Shown here: positions 9,229 through 17,489 of the stretch, piece after piece
Numbering within the stretch: the stretch's first letter is position 1
Layout of the letters: each line of letters starts with the position of its first letter
From: Paenimyroides baculatum
GTDB taxonomy: Bacteria > Bacteroidota > Bacteroidia > Flavobacteriales > Flavobacteriaceae
Direction of reading: 5' to 3'
Assembly: GCF_008629655.1 (NCBI RefSeq)
Contig: NZ_VWSG01000004.1
Span: 186,001 to 250,000, forward strand
DNA: 64,000 nt
Translations under genes and position numbers: made by a program
The notes under the pieces: generated by a model
Seen by the model: the letters and a program-made list of their open reading frames with translations, nothing else
Databases searched by the model: none
What the model was told of the DNA's origin: nothing

Positions 9229-10128
9229 ATGAAAAACGTACCTTTTAAAGGCATCATCGCCTATCCTATTACTCCATTCGATTCACAAGAAAAAGTAGAC
9301 CTGCCCCTATTCAGACAACAAGTGGAACGGTTGGTTTCATCGGGCATACACGGCATAGCACCGCTTGGCAGCACGGGAGTACTGCCCTACCTTACCGACG
9401 ACGAAAAAGAAGCCGTTACCGAAGCCGCATTAGAGCAAACAGCAGGCAGGGTTCCCACGCTTGTTGGCGTATCAAACCTGACCACCGACAAAACCATATA
9501 CCATGCGCAATTTGCAGAAAAAGCAGGCGCAAGTGCGGTGATGATCATTCCGATGAGCTACTGGAAACTTACCGATGACGAAATCGTCAGTCATTATGAC
9601 AAAGTAGCATCCAGAATTTCCATACCAATTATGGCCTATAACAATCCGGCAACGGGAGGCGTAGATATGTCACCCGCCCTATTGAAACGACTTCTGGAAA
9701 TACCCAACGTAACCATGATCAAGGAAAGCACCGGCGATGTACAGCGCATGCACTATTTGAGAAAAGAACTGGGTGAGGATGTTGCTTTTTACAACGGATC
9801 CAACCCTTTGGCGCTTGCCGCATTTGCCGCAGGCGCTACCGGCTGGTGCACTGCTGCAGCCAATCTGATCCCCCAACTGAACATAGCACTTTACCATGCC
9901 ATACAGCAGAACGACCTGAATACAGCCCGGGATCTTTTTTACCAGCAAACAGAACTGTTACAGTTTATCGTAGCCAAAGGACTGCCAAGAGCCATAAAGG
10001 CCGGTTTAAACATATTGGGAGAAAAAGGCGGACATTTAAGGAGTCCTTTAAAACCGCTGACTGCCGAAGAGACCGCTACATTAGAATCGATCTTTCAGAA
10101 CCTAAAAAGCAACAGCTTTTTAAAATAA
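9229..10128 (+). CDS. Dihydrodipicolinate synthase / N-acetylneuraminate lyase family protein
   Basis: 299 residues, the usual length for this (beta/alpha)8 class I aldolase family. Visible family motifs: GIHGIAPLGSTGVLPYLTDDE (pyruvate-binding loop, corresponding to GTTGE in DapA but with V in place of E), the catalytic Tyr in MAYNNPATGG, and the Schiff-base Lys in MIKESTGD. It should condense or cleave a pyruvate-type keto acid. The change at the GTTGE glutamate, the MocR/cupin neighbours and the absence of lysine genes argue against true lysine biosynthesis and for a catabolic lyase, for example on a sugar acid or hydroxyproline-type compound. The exact substrate cannot be read from the sequence. 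Confidence 0.85.
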   Translation: MKNVPFKGIIAYPITPFDSQEKVDLPLFRQQVERLVSSGIHGIAPLGSTGVLPYLTDDEKEAVTEAALEQTAGRVPTLVGVSNLTTDKTIYHAQFAEKAGASAVMIIPMSYWKLTDDEIVSHYDKVASRISIPIMAYNNPATGGVDMSPALLKRLLEIPNVTMIKESTGDVQRMHYLRKELGEDVAFYNGSNPLALAAFAAGATGWCTAAANLIPQLNIALYHAIQQNDLNTARDLFYQQTELLQFIVAKGLPRAIKAGLNILGEKGGHLRSPLKPLTAEETATLESIFQNLKSNSFLK

Positions 10129-10172
10129 AAAAGTATCGGCAAGTACCGATTAAAAACTTTCCGATGCTTTTT
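10127..10172 (+). terminator. Terminator after the DapA-family gene
   Basis: AAAAAGTATCGG (10128-10139) pairs with CCGATGCTTTTT (10161-10172), a 12-bp stem with one G·T pair. An alternative inner hairpin TATCGG/CCGAT(10146-10150) also exists. It begins right at the stop codon of the lyase. Confidence 0.7.
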
Positions 10173-10294
10173 AACTGCTCTCCATCAGAAAAAGCTGGAC
10201 CATTGGTTTATCTAAAATCTGTACCAGCCAGTAAAGCAACACAACCCTTAATTTTGATCATGCAACAATGCATAAACAATCTAAACCCACAATC

Positions 10295-10525
10295 ATGACA
10301 AAAGCAATTTTTTATCACGCAGGCTGTCCGGTATGCGTAAGCGCAGAAACCGATCTTTTAAGCCTTATTCCTTCAAACGAAGTAGCAATAGTTCATCTGG
10401 GAAGCGAACCCCAAAAAATAAAAGAAGCAGCACATGCAGGTGTACAGTCGGTACCTGCACTGGTACTTGCAAACGGCAACGTACTGCATATCAATTTCGG
10501 TGCTTCGATAGAAGACCTTAAGTAA
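10295..10525 (+). CDS. Small thioredoxin/glutaredoxin-like CxxC protein
   Basis: 76 residues from the ATG at 10295 (MTKAIFYHAGCPVCVSAE); an earlier in-frame ATG at 10268 adds nine residues without domain support. The redox motif is CPVC at residues 11-14. The cis-proline context SVPALVLANGNVLHINFG near residue 55 fits a minimal thioredoxin fold (beta-alpha-beta, cis-Pro, beta-beta). There is no signal peptide, so it is probably cytoplasmic. The gene lies between two terminators (10172 and 10533), suggesting its own transcript. The partner is not evident. Confidence 0.75.
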   Translation: MTKAIFYHAGCPVCVSAETDLLSLIPSNEVAIVHLGSEPQKIKEAAHAGVQSVPALVLANGNVLHINFGASIEDLK

Positions 10526-10532
10526 CCCATTT

Positions 10533-10562
10533 TATAGCCCGAAACAGATTTTTCGGGCTATA
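10533..10562. terminator. Strong hairpin terminator
   Basis: Perfect 12-bp stem TATAGCCCGAAA (10533-10544) / TTTCGGGCTATA (10551-10562) with a 6-nt loop. It lies eight bp after the CxxC gene and 33 bp before the GNAT gene. Confidence 0.75.
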
Positions 10563-10594
10563 TCACTTACCATCACAAACTAAAACATCATACC

Positions 10595-11062
10595 ATGAAT
10601 TACACCATTAAAAAAGCACAACTGGAAGACCTAGACGAAGCAGCAGCATTATTCAACCTTTACCGCGTTTTTTACAGACAGCAACCCGATCTGGGTAAAG
10701 CAACAGCGTTTTTAAAAGAGCGTTTCCTTAACAACGAATCGGATATTTTTCTTGTCATAGCAAACGAGAAAGCCGTAGGATTTGTACAACTGTATAAACT
10801 TTTTCATTATACCAAACTACAAAAACAGTGGCTGCTTAGCGACCTGTTTGTACATCCCGACTACAGAGGTAAAGGATTATCGGTAGCACTTATCGACCGT
10901 AGCAAACAGTGGTGCGCCGAAACCGATGCCTGCGGACTGTTACTGGAAACCGAAAAAACAAACGACATAGGCAACCAGCTTTATCCCCGTTGCGGATTTG
11001 AGCGCGATGAGATGCACAACTATTACAACTGGTGGAGCCAAACACATAATGTTTATTTATAA
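10595..11062 (+). CDS. GNAT family N-acetyltransferase
   Basis: 155 residues, one GNAT domain. Motif A is LSDLFVHPDYRGKGLSVALI (about 83-103), with the acetyl-CoA pyrophosphate loop RGKGL (normally RGxGxG/A). Motif B is LLETEKTNDIGNQLYPRCGF, ending in the usual 'YxxxGF' helix. It should transfer acetyl from acetyl-CoA to an amine, and the acceptor cannot be predicted. No signal peptide. It appears monocistronic. Confidence 0.85.
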   Translation: MNYTIKKAQLEDLDEAAALFNLYRVFYRQQPDLGKATAFLKERFLNNESDIFLVIANEKAVGFVQLYKLFHYTKLQKQWLLSDLFVHPDYRGKGLSVALIDRSKQWCAETDACGLLLETEKTNDIGNQLYPRCGFERDEMHNYYNWWSQTHNVYL

Positions 11063-11309
11063 ACCATAATATCATTCTAAGAAATATATAAATACACATA
11101 AAACCATTGCTTTTACGGACATATTGTGGAAAAATTTACCATAAAATTTTCATAATTTCTTCCTTTAAAAACAGTATTAAAACAAAAAAAAACGCTAAAA
11201 TGAATCAAAACAGGTATTTACGGATAATAATTTGAATTATCAGCAAAACGGCATTATGATTGTATTTAACATTATGCTTTGAAATAGAATTTACACCACT
11301 GTTTTGGTG

Positions 11310-11341
11310 AAAACGCCCGGTATTGGTTTATCGGGCGTTTT
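11310..11341. terminator. Terminator-like hairpin in the 11063-11365 gap
   Basis: AAAACGCCCG (11310-11319) pairs with CGGGCGTTTT (11332-11341): a 10-bp stem with a 12-nt loop and A/T flanks on both sides. It lies 250 bp after the GNAT gene and 25 bp before the next ORF, so it may be a late terminator or a leader hairpin. The rest of the gap is AT-rich with nothing recognisable. Confidence 0.6.
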
Positions 11342-11365
11342 ATTAACTTATTTAACCACAATAAA

Positions 11366-11797
11366 ATGTTTAGCAGTAAAAATATTCTTTGTCTTGATTT
11401 GGAAGTAGGTAACAGCATAACAGCCGCAGAACAGTTTAACATAAGCATTGTATCGGCCAACCTTGCAGATTTTAACTTTAGATTTGAAACAGACATCTTG
11501 CTGCATTACAGTTCCAACACCTGTGAGTTTGAACCTATGGATGCCGAAGACCTTTTAGCCGGTTGGTTTTGCGACGGAATAAAAGAACTGCTGGCACTTG
11601 CCAATTCAGATGCAAACTACAGTAAAGAGTATATTGACCGATACCTTAACAATCGTAAGAGTGAGGTGGGACATTTAAAGATTTCATCGACTTTCAAATC
11701 TTACTGCAAGCGATACCATAATCATTCTCCGCTTGGTTTTTTGAGTTATGACAACGAAGAGTACGTACGGAAGGAAATGAACAGTCTGCTTTTATAA
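11366..11797 (+). CDS. Hypothetical protein
   Basis: 143 residues, not recognised. No signal peptide or membrane segment. The sequence is acidic and Ala/Leu-rich in the middle (MDAEDLLAGWFCDGIKELLALANS) and ends in a basic/aromatic part (FKSYCKRYHNHSPLGF), suggesting a small globular cytoplasmic protein. It is flanked by hairpins at 11310 and 11877, so it is probably a single-gene unit. Codon use is like that of the neighbours. Confidence 0.55.
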   Translation: MFSSKNILCLDLEVGNSITAAEQFNISIVSANLADFNFRFETDILLHYSSNTCEFEPMDAEDLLAGWFCDGIKELLALANSDANYSKEYIDRYLNNRKSEVGHLKISSTFKSYCKRYHNHSPLGFLSYDNEEYVRKEMNSLLL

Positions 11798-11876
11798 AGG
11801 TTGTTACAGATTATAAAGTATATCAGAGATTAAATAAAATTTACATTATTAAAAAAGTTGTTTAGTTGATTGAAAG

Positions 11877-11904
11877 GAGGTTGTTTTGTAACGACCTCTT
11901 TTTT
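11877..11904 (+). terminator. Intrinsic terminator
   Basis: GAGGTTGTT (11877-11885) pairs with AACGACCTC (11890-11898; one G·T pair) around a TTGT loop and is followed by a run of T. Confidence 0.8.
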
Positions 11905-12014
11905 ATTTTTATTACCAGCTTCTTTTTATAACTCTACTATTTCTTTCAATTAAAATTAAATTTCCAACCTTTTTAAATATAAATACGTCTTAATATAAAG
12001 TTTATTTGATTTAT

Positions 12015-12022
12015 TATCTTTG
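12015..12022 (+). promoter_or_regulatory. -7 box upstream of the lipocalin-like lipoprotein gene
   Basis: TATCTTTG followed by CAC is a canonical Bacteroidota -7 element, 34 bp before the ATG at 12056. No TTTG sits at the ideal -33 distance. Confidence 0.5.
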
Positions 12023-12055
12023 CACATTCAATTTATTAACATTAAAATTTCAATT

Positions 12056-12523
12056 ATGAAAAAAATCAGTACTTATCTATTTGCCGCATCTGTAGGTTTG
12101 CTATCATTAACAGCATGTTCAGGGGATGACAATGCACCAACTACCGAACCACAACCAACCAATCATTTATTGGGTCAGTGGAAATTAAATACCATGAGTG
12201 TTACGTCTTATGAAAACGGTGAAGTTGTTCAGCAAAATATCGATACTCCGGTAGGCTCACAAATAACCTGGGAATATGACTTTAAAGCAGACAACAAGGT
12301 TGACTACTATATGGCAATTCCTTCAGCGGGATTTGAAGAAAAAGGTTCGGGAACCTATACAAGAACCGGGAACACTTTAACAATGACTATAAATGATGAA
12401 GCACAATCATTTGAGATTTCAAAAAGTGACGCTGACAACCTTCATTTGAAAATGACCGAAGAAGAGGTAGACGGTGATATTACTTATAAGGATGAAATTG
12501 AACAGAAATTCATAAGAAAGTAA
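12056..12523 (+). CDS. Lipocalin-like lipoprotein
   Basis: 155 residues from the ATG at 12056; longer in-frame starts would overlap the promoter. A lipoprotein signal ends at LSLTAC, with acidic residues straight after the Cys (SGDD), which in Bacteroidota favours export to the outer membrane or surface. The mature part starts LLGQWKLNTMSV, the typical first strand of lipocalin-like ('Lipocalin_4/5') proteins. It has an eight-stranded pattern ending DEIEQKFIRK. The ligand is unknown. It stands alone between a promoter and a terminator. Confidence 0.8.
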   Translation: MKKISTYLFAASVGLLSLTACSGDDNAPTTEPQPTNHLLGQWKLNTMSVTSYENGEVVQQNIDTPVGSQITWEYDFKADNKVDYYMAIPSAGFEEKGSGTYTRTGNTLTMTINDEAQSFEISKSDADNLHLKMTEEEVDGDITYKDEIEQKFIRK

Positions 12524-12532
12524 TTAGGAAAT

Positions 12533-12560
12533 AAAGTCACTCAATCGAGTGGCTTTTTCT
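12533..12560 (+). terminator. Intrinsic terminator
   Basis: AAAGTCACTC (12533-12542) pairs with GAGTGGCTTT (12547-12556; one G·T) around AATC, followed by TTTC and more T. Confidence 0.8.
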
Positions 12561-12703
12561 TTTTAAAGTAGCTAAGTAATATAAAAAAGTTGGGTATACA
12601 GCTTCTAAAAAAATCTCAAGCAAAGTTCTAAATAATATATTACTTAAAGCTTGCCCAACAATTTCAACCCAATAATAACAAAAAGTTGTATACCTTTTCA
12701 GTA

Positions 12704-13060
12704 TTAATTTTTAACGTTCACAAACTCAACTCCCAACAAATAAGATTCGTTTATGACCTTATCGGTTTCCAATGATGCTTCAAAATATGTCTGAGATTCA
12801 TTATTTGCTTTCACCACATGCTGATAAGAATTTATGTTACCATACTCTCTTACAGTAAACCTTATATAACCTTTTATTGGTTTAGGTGACGAATTTGTTA
12901 CATGAGCGCCAAAGTAGTTCACATATTTGCCCTCGTTGTTTGGTATATCCGGATAATCAAAAAATACTTCAGTTACGGTAATCCCATTAAGGAATATATC
13001 ATCGGTGTCATCACATGCAAATAATCCGGCTACAATAAAAAAGGGCAGATATTTTCTCAT
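12704..13060 (-). CDS. Small lipoprotein, hypothetical
   Basis: 118 residues. Signal MRKYLPFFIVAGLFAC with lipobox GLFAC, followed by acidic DDTDD, a Bacteroidota surface-lipoprotein type. The mature part is beta-rich (GKYVNYFGAHVTNSSPKPIKG, then YIRFTVREYG) and resembles a single Ig-like or C2-like fold of the 'FxxH...TNxSxKxIKGYIRF' type. Not recognised beyond that. It is convergent with the lipocalin-like gene and seems monocistronic. Confidence 0.6.
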   Translation of the reverse strand: MRKYLPFFIVAGLFACDDTDDIFLNGITVTEVFFDYPDIPNNEGKYVNYFGAHVTNSSPKPIKGYIRFTVREYGNINSYQHVVKANNESQTYFEASLETDKVINESYLLGVEFVNVKN

Positions 13061-13137
13061 TTTATTAAGGTATTAAATAAAATTAACATTTTTTATGAAT
13101 AATAAAAAAAAGATTGGGTTTATGTTTTTATTGTTTT

Positions 13138-13168
13138 AACCTGCGAGGTTTCACAAACCTTGTAGGTT
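13138..13168. repeat. Palindromic repeat hairpin, copy 1
   Basis: AACCTGCGAGGTTT (13138-13151) pairs completely with AAACCTTGTAGGTT (13155-13168), two of the 14 pairs being G·T, around a 3-nt loop. The same arms recur at 24753-24783 with a different loop, and both copies are followed by a shared block TCATCATTCTGGTTT. It probably acts as a terminator or repeat-family end. Confidence 0.7.
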
Positions 13169-13194
13169 AAGGTTTTAATTTATTTTTATTCATC

Positions 13195-13740
13195 ATTCTG
13201 GTTTAGCACTTAAACATTTCGTTTTTTAATTTCTTCTGTTCATTTTACATCCAAGAATTATTTTACGGCTTGGAAGCTGTGAATCTTCGATTTGCCTTGA
13301 TGCAAAACGAACCAAAAAATCAAGACTCTATAAAAAAGCCTATACTTCTTATTTTTACACTAAACAAAATAATATTATTCATTCTTTGCCAATTTTTATA
13401 ATAATGTATTCATGAATCTTCGATTTCGCTTCGCTCAAACAGGCATTTTGTTCTTAACTTGTAAAAACATTCATCGCTTTACGGCTTTTTCATAATGTCT
13501 GTTTTTAATTCTCGAGAATACAAAAACCCGCTTGCAATCAAAAATCCATTAGTTAAATGCTCGCTTTCATGCTGCACTCCGATGCAGCATCGCATTCAGT
13601 TTTTTGATTTGTTATTCAGTTTCAGCTTCAAAATTTAATAAAACCAAAACTTAAATGGGGCTACTCCACAAAGCCCAAAAAGAGCTTTGTGTTTATAGGT
13701 TTATGTTGCATAAGATTATTACACTATATTGGAAATAAAT
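13195..13740. repeat. Mosaic of dispersed intergenic repeat modules
   Basis: Part of the gene-free stretch 13061-14268. It holds the insert module (about 13250-13300), a segment at 13290-13330 that recurs inverted at 25905-25950, and the TTTTTATAATAATG block (13395-13440). It also has a perfect 8-bp hairpin ATGCTGCA/TGCAGCAT near 13575, shared with 25055, and a first copy of the GGGGCT/AGCCC hairpin module near 13655-13700. No open frame is convincing. Confidence 0.6.
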
Positions 13741-13764
13741 CTCCATAATTCTTAGTAGAAACAT

Positions 13765-14046
13765 TTCGGTTTTTCTGTACTTTTTAGAGACAAAAAGCAC
13801 CAAAAGTCTTTTGTTGCGGCGATCTTTTAATCGGTCGAAGAGCACTTTTGAAGCTACCAGATCGAAACGGTGCTTTGCACCACGATCTGGTAACGCTTCA
13901 TGCAGTGGTTCGACGCTCGATCAAAACCTCATACTGCTCAGTTTATACTCCTCTTTGTTTTCAATAGATTTCTGGAGAAGATCTACTAACGGACCCAAAG
14001 CTTAAATAGGGCTACTCCATAAAGCCCAAAAGGAGCTTTGGGTTGA
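13765..14046. repeat. Structured dispersed repeat, full copy
   Basis: Nested stems are visible: GTCGAA 13834-13839/TTCGAC 13909-13914; TGAAGC 13849-13854/GCTTCA 13895-13900; TACCAGATCG 13855-13864/CGATCTGGTA 13883-13892; GGTGC 13869-13873/GCACC 13877-13881. A second hairpin at 13996-14044 pairs ACCCAAAGCT with AGCTTTGGGT and GGGCT with AGCCC inside it. The short ORF that can be drawn here is only a translation of the repeat. Confidence 0.75.
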
Positions 14047-14268
14047 TACAAATGCAGGTTCGTGTTTGTAATGATCTCACTTCATCAAACTGAAAGATAT
14101 TTGGAAATCTTATTAATAGTTACTGCATAATTTCACTTTTTTACAATGAACATTACCTTATTTACTATTGCTTTGTTAATAGTACAATTATGTTTATTAT
14201 ATGTAAAGGGTTAATTTTATCATTCATTATAACTACAGCAATATACTACACTATCAATTCATCCTATT

Positions 14269-14655
14269 ATGAAAAAGTCTTTTGAAAACAGTTATGCTAC
14301 GTACTCGCTTGTAAACAATATTCTGTGTGTCTCTTACAAGAAAGGTCAGCTTATTACACTACCCGCCGCAAAAAAAATCGTTAGTGACCGCCTGCGTCTT
14401 CAAGATCATATTTCGCTTCCGGTGCTGTGTAACATCAGCGATTTTCAATATGCCAATTATGCAGCGCGAAACTACCTTGCCCATACCGGATCGCTGCTTA
14501 CACAGGCTGTTGCAATTGTTTGTGCGGACATAGAGCAACAATCAATGAGTACCTATTTTATTGATGTATGTGTGCCTTCTGTTCCTACCAGAGTCTTTTT
14601 AGACGAACCATCTGCTTTCCAATTTCTGCATAACTATAAAAAGGTCAGATTATGA
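14269..14655 (+). CDS. DUF7793-like (STAS-fold) small protein
   Basis: 128 residues. The pattern of a short beta start (NSYATYSLVNNILCVSY), a helix (TLPAAKKIVSDRLRLQ), a strand (LPVLCNIS) and two further helix/strand units, ending with the PSAFQFLHNYKK helix, fits the SpoIIAA/STAS-like fold of DUF7793 proteins. In Bacteroidota these sit directly before AraC-type regulators and may modulate them. Here the stop overlaps the next start (ATGA, 14652-14655), so the two are translationally coupled. Biochemical function is unknown. Confidence 0.6.
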   Translation: MKKSFENSYATYSLVNNILCVSYKKGQLITLPAAKKIVSDRLRLQDHISLPVLCNISDFQYANYAARNYLAHTGSLLTQAVAIVCADIEQQSMSTYFIDVCVPSVPTRVFLDEPSAFQFLHNYKKVRL

Positions 14656-15557
14656 ATGATGCTTCCCATAACGAACTGATGGTTACAAATATCTGTAGAA
14701 AAATGATGCAGATGGCTAATGGCGAGCTGAACAGTTTTGTAGAGATCAGTCCGCAAAACACCTATTTTTCCGCTATTGCCAAGGTTCTTAACATGCTTTC
14801 GGAAAACTGGCAACAACGCGTACTGCATATACCATTTGTAAAAGACGAAGGCAGTTCTGACTATCTTCAAATATTTTCCATCGTTACCGATAAAAACCTT
14901 CACATTACTGCACTTTCTGATTTTGGATTAAGCATACTGCAATTAGATGAACAATCTGTACACGGGAAATCACTCGGTGATTATATCGACCCCAAACAGC
15001 ACCAGGAACTATTGAAAATGCTCCACAAATTTCAAGAAAATACGAAGGAGAACCTGAAACTACAGCTACAGTTTACCCACCTGTCGCTTCCACGGCTGTA
15101 CGAAGCGCAGGTACAGTTCAGTACGCTTGAACAACTTTATACCTTTCATTTTATCGGTATATTATACAGAGGACCTAAAATTACTTATGACGACAGTAAA
15201 AAAAGCAGAATGATTCAGAGGTCGCTTGTTGATATAGAAGTACAGAAAATTTATGACTACATCACCTCAACAAAAAAACTGAATGAAGCAACCTACGACT
15301 TCCTATGCGAAAAATATACAATTAACGAACAACAGCTAAAAACACGCTTTAAAGCACTGTATAACAAAACCGTTTACCAGGACCAGTTAGAAGTGCGGCT
15401 GCTGCGTGCTGAAGAGCTGGTGAAAAATACTTCAATAAGTTTTAAAGCCATTGCCTTTGAAGTGGGTTTTCAAGATTACTCGAACTTTTACCGCAATTTT
15501 GTAAAAACATACGGGATAAGTCCGCAAGAATTCCGCGAAAAATACCAGCTTAAATAA
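14652..15557 (+). CDS. AraC-family regulator with PAS-like N-terminal domain
   Basis: 301 residues. Residues about 75-170 (IFSIVTDKNLHITALSDFG to the FHFIGILY strand) look like a PAS-type sensor. Residues about 195-300 hold the double HTH of the AraC family, with the conserved second half KAIAFEVGFQDYSNFYRNFV, KTYGISPQEFREKY. It probably controls the genes that follow (MauE-like, propeller-like, DUF6520) and perhaps the convergent SusCD-peptidase operon. Its start overlaps the DUF7793-like gene. Confidence 0.85.
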   Translation: MNDASHNELMVTNICRKMMQMANGELNSFVEISPQNTYFSAIAKVLNMLSENWQQRVLHIPFVKDEGSSDYLQIFSIVTDKNLHITALSDFGLSILQLDEQSVHGKSLGDYIDPKQHQELLKMLHKFQENTKENLKLQLQFTHLSLPRLYEAQVQFSTLEQLYTFHFIGILYRGPKITYDDSKKSRMIQRSLVDIEVQKIYDYITSTKKLNEATYDFLCEKYTINEQQLKTRFKALYNKTVYQDQLEVRLLRAEELVKNTSISFKAIAFEVGFQDYSNFYRNFVKTYGISPQEFREKYQLK

Positions 15558-15643
15558 TTCCTTTTTGCAATTAGATAATTTTTTGAGTCATTTTATTTAC
15601 CATTTAAACGTATGAACTTTACAATAAACAAAAACGTAACGTC

Positions 15644-16105
15644 ATGCGTAACATTCTATCAATCAGCAGAAAGGCAGTTATTTACTTCTTCATTATACTG
15701 TTCGTATATGCGGCAGTAAGCAAACTTGCCGACTTTGAAAACTTCCGGGTACAGGTAGCACAATCGCCTTTACTTAGTGCTTTTGCAACTTTTATTGCAT
15801 ATACCACCGTTATCGGTGAACTGGTCATTGCCCTGATGCTCTGCTTTCAAAAAAGCAGACTGTTGGGGCTTTATCTTTTTCTGGGGTTTATGACGGCGTT
15901 TACGGTTTATATTTTTCTGATTTTAAATTATAGTCCGTTTGTTCCGTGCTCTTGTGGAGGGGTGCTAGAGGATTTGGGGTGGTGGGAACATTTGTGGTTT
16001 AATGGGGTTGTTTGTTTAGTAACTGTTATCATTATTCTTTTATCAAACCACTTTAACTTTTGTCTTGATACAAAAGTTACAAAAAATCAAGACTCTATCT
16101 TTTAA
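15644..16105 (+). CDS. MauE/DoxX-like redox-associated membrane protein
   Basis: 153 residues with four hydrophobic helices (about 10-30, 47-68, 74-95 and 118-140). The VYAAVSKLADFENFRVQVAQ motif after helix 1 and the CSCGG motif at about residue 105 are typical of MauE-type proteins, which help form or maintain disulfides in exported partners. The downstream Cys-containing DUF6520 peptide is a plausible client. Oddity: the last ~16 residues (CLDTKVTKNQDSIF) and the stop codon come from a dispersed repeat (16052 onward), so the native C-terminus was replaced or extended by repeat insertion. Confidence 0.75.
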   Translation: MRNILSISRKAVIYFFIILFVYAAVSKLADFENFRVQVAQSPLLSAFATFIAYTTVIGELVIALMLCFQKSRLLGLYLFLGFMTAFTVYIFLILNYSPFVPCSCGGVLEDLGWWEHLWFNGVVCLVTVIIILLSNHFNFCLDTKVTKNQDSIF

Positions 16106-16215
16106 ACGGTCAAAATCCGTCTCATTTCCTAAAAGAAATAAACTCGCTACGCTCAAACAGCATTTCTATTTACGGAAATTTCAACGTTTTCGACGCTCGC
16201 TTAAAAAATAATGTC
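16052..16215. repeat. Structured dispersed repeat overlapping the 3' end of the MauE-like gene
   Basis: Begins with a perfect 9-bp hairpin AACTTTTGT (16055-16063)/ACAAAAGTT (16070-16078) and continues with the GTCAAAA...TTTTCGAC and CTTTTAA...TTAAAA arms seen in other copies. Positions up to 16105 are translated as the end of the upstream gene. The rest of the gap to 16349 shows nothing else. Confidence 0.65.
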
Positions 16216-16349
16216 GGTTTTTCGGATTGCAGTTTAATTTAAAATTAGGTTTTGTTTGAAGGCTATATGGAATTGGTGATTGAATTGGAATAAAACACAT
16301 TTACGATAGAACATATAACTAAAAACTTACAACATACAACTATAAAATT

Positions 16350-17414
16350 ATGAAGAAGAAAATATTCTATATCGTATTAACCATGGTGATTAGCAGTGCG
16401 GTGGTAGTTGGACTGTTCGTGAGTTCGGAGCATATCATGAAGAGAGAGAATCCTTTCACAAGAAGATTTCTGCCCCACCCCGTAACCGATAATCAAGGCA
16501 TGGAATTGCCTTACAACTCGTATTATATTGCCGGTATCCACAATGATGAAATCTATCTGGGAAACCATAGTGCTCCACTGCACGGGCTGTCTGTAAATTC
16601 TAAATCAGCGGTAGCAGATACCATCGCTTTGAAGCTTGAAGATGTTTCCAAATATCCTTTTCAGTCCATAAAATGGCGTACTTCGGGTGACAGTATCTTA
16701 CTACACGATTCCGGTTTGGGATTGTTTTACAAAGGAAATATTTCGAAAAAAATTCTTGTACATAAAACGACTGTTTCACCCGGCAGTTATTCGTCTATCA
16801 CAACAATGAATAATAACAAAATCGTATTAAGAGCATTCAACAGTAAAAAGAACAATGTAACACTCGGTATGTTGAATTCTAAGTCTGGTACTCTAAATAT
16901 ACAGGAAGCACTTTTAGATGAAGAAGGACAGCCTCAGGATCTTTTTTCCAACGACGGAATACTTCTTTATAACGAGCATCTTAACAAGATTATATATGTG
17001 TTCTACTATAAAAACAAAAGTTTCATTTTCGATTCAGAACTTACCAATCGGCAGGTTTTAAAAAATATAGATACGATCAGCAGACCCAATTTCAAAATTG
17101 AATACCTGAAACAGAGACAGGAACTTAAAATGTCTGAAAAACCAATATATGTAAATAAAGCTGCAGCCACCGCCGGGAACTATCTCTTTATTTTAAGTGA
17201 CCGTATGGGCAAGAATGAGCGCAGGGAGATGTATGACCAAGCCGACATCATTGACGTATACGATGTAAGAGACCTTACCTACAGTTACAGTTTTTACATG
17301 CATCATTTTAAAAACACCCCCATAACGGAAATTTATGCTGACGGAGATTACCTGATAAGTACAGGCGGTACCATACTTAACATCACCAGATTTAAAAAAT
17401 CTCTTTACGAATAA
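16350..17414 (+). CDS. Exported beta-propeller-like protein of unknown function
   Basis: 354 residues. An N-terminal hydrophobic segment (5-24) is an uncleaved signal anchor or signal peptide without lipobox. The rest is beta-rich with repeating units ('SSITTMNNNKIVLRAFNSK', 'GNYLFILSDRMG', 'ADIIDVYDVRDLTYSYSFYM') compatible with a TolB/6-bladed propeller such as those found beside DUF6520 genes. No catalytic motif seen. It lies in the AraC-MauE-DUF6520 gene run and probably acts in the periplasm with them. Confidence 0.6.
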   Translation: MKKKIFYIVLTMVISSAVVVGLFVSSEHIMKRENPFTRRFLPHPVTDNQGMELPYNSYYIAGIHNDEIYLGNHSAPLHGLSVNSKSAVADTIALKLEDVSKYPFQSIKWRTSGDSILLHDSGLGLFYKGNISKKILVHKTTVSPGSYSSITTMNNNKIVLRAFNSKKNNVTLGMLNSKSGTLNIQEALLDEEGQPQDLFSNDGILLYNEHLNKIIYVFYYKNKSFIFDSELTNRQVLKNIDTISRPNFKIEYLKQRQELKMSEKPIYVNKAAATAGNYLFILSDRMGKNERREMYDQADIIDVYDVRDLTYSYSFYMHHFKNTPITEIYADGDYLISTGGTILNITRFKKSLYE

Positions 17415-17489
17415 AAATATTGCTGCGCAGCAGTCAGGGATAAGCCGAACCCCTGTGAAACAGTAGGCACTAACGAAAATTTTATAATA

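Noticed and set aside
9229..10128. Naming the lyase dapA
   Set aside because: The GTTGE glutamate is not conserved and neighbours are catabolic in type, so the housekeeping name would be misleading.
13811..14005. 64-codon frame in the 13.8-kb repeat, and similar frames at 26719-26901 and 56089-56307
   Set aside because: They coincide with the stem arms of the structured repeat and change frame between copies.
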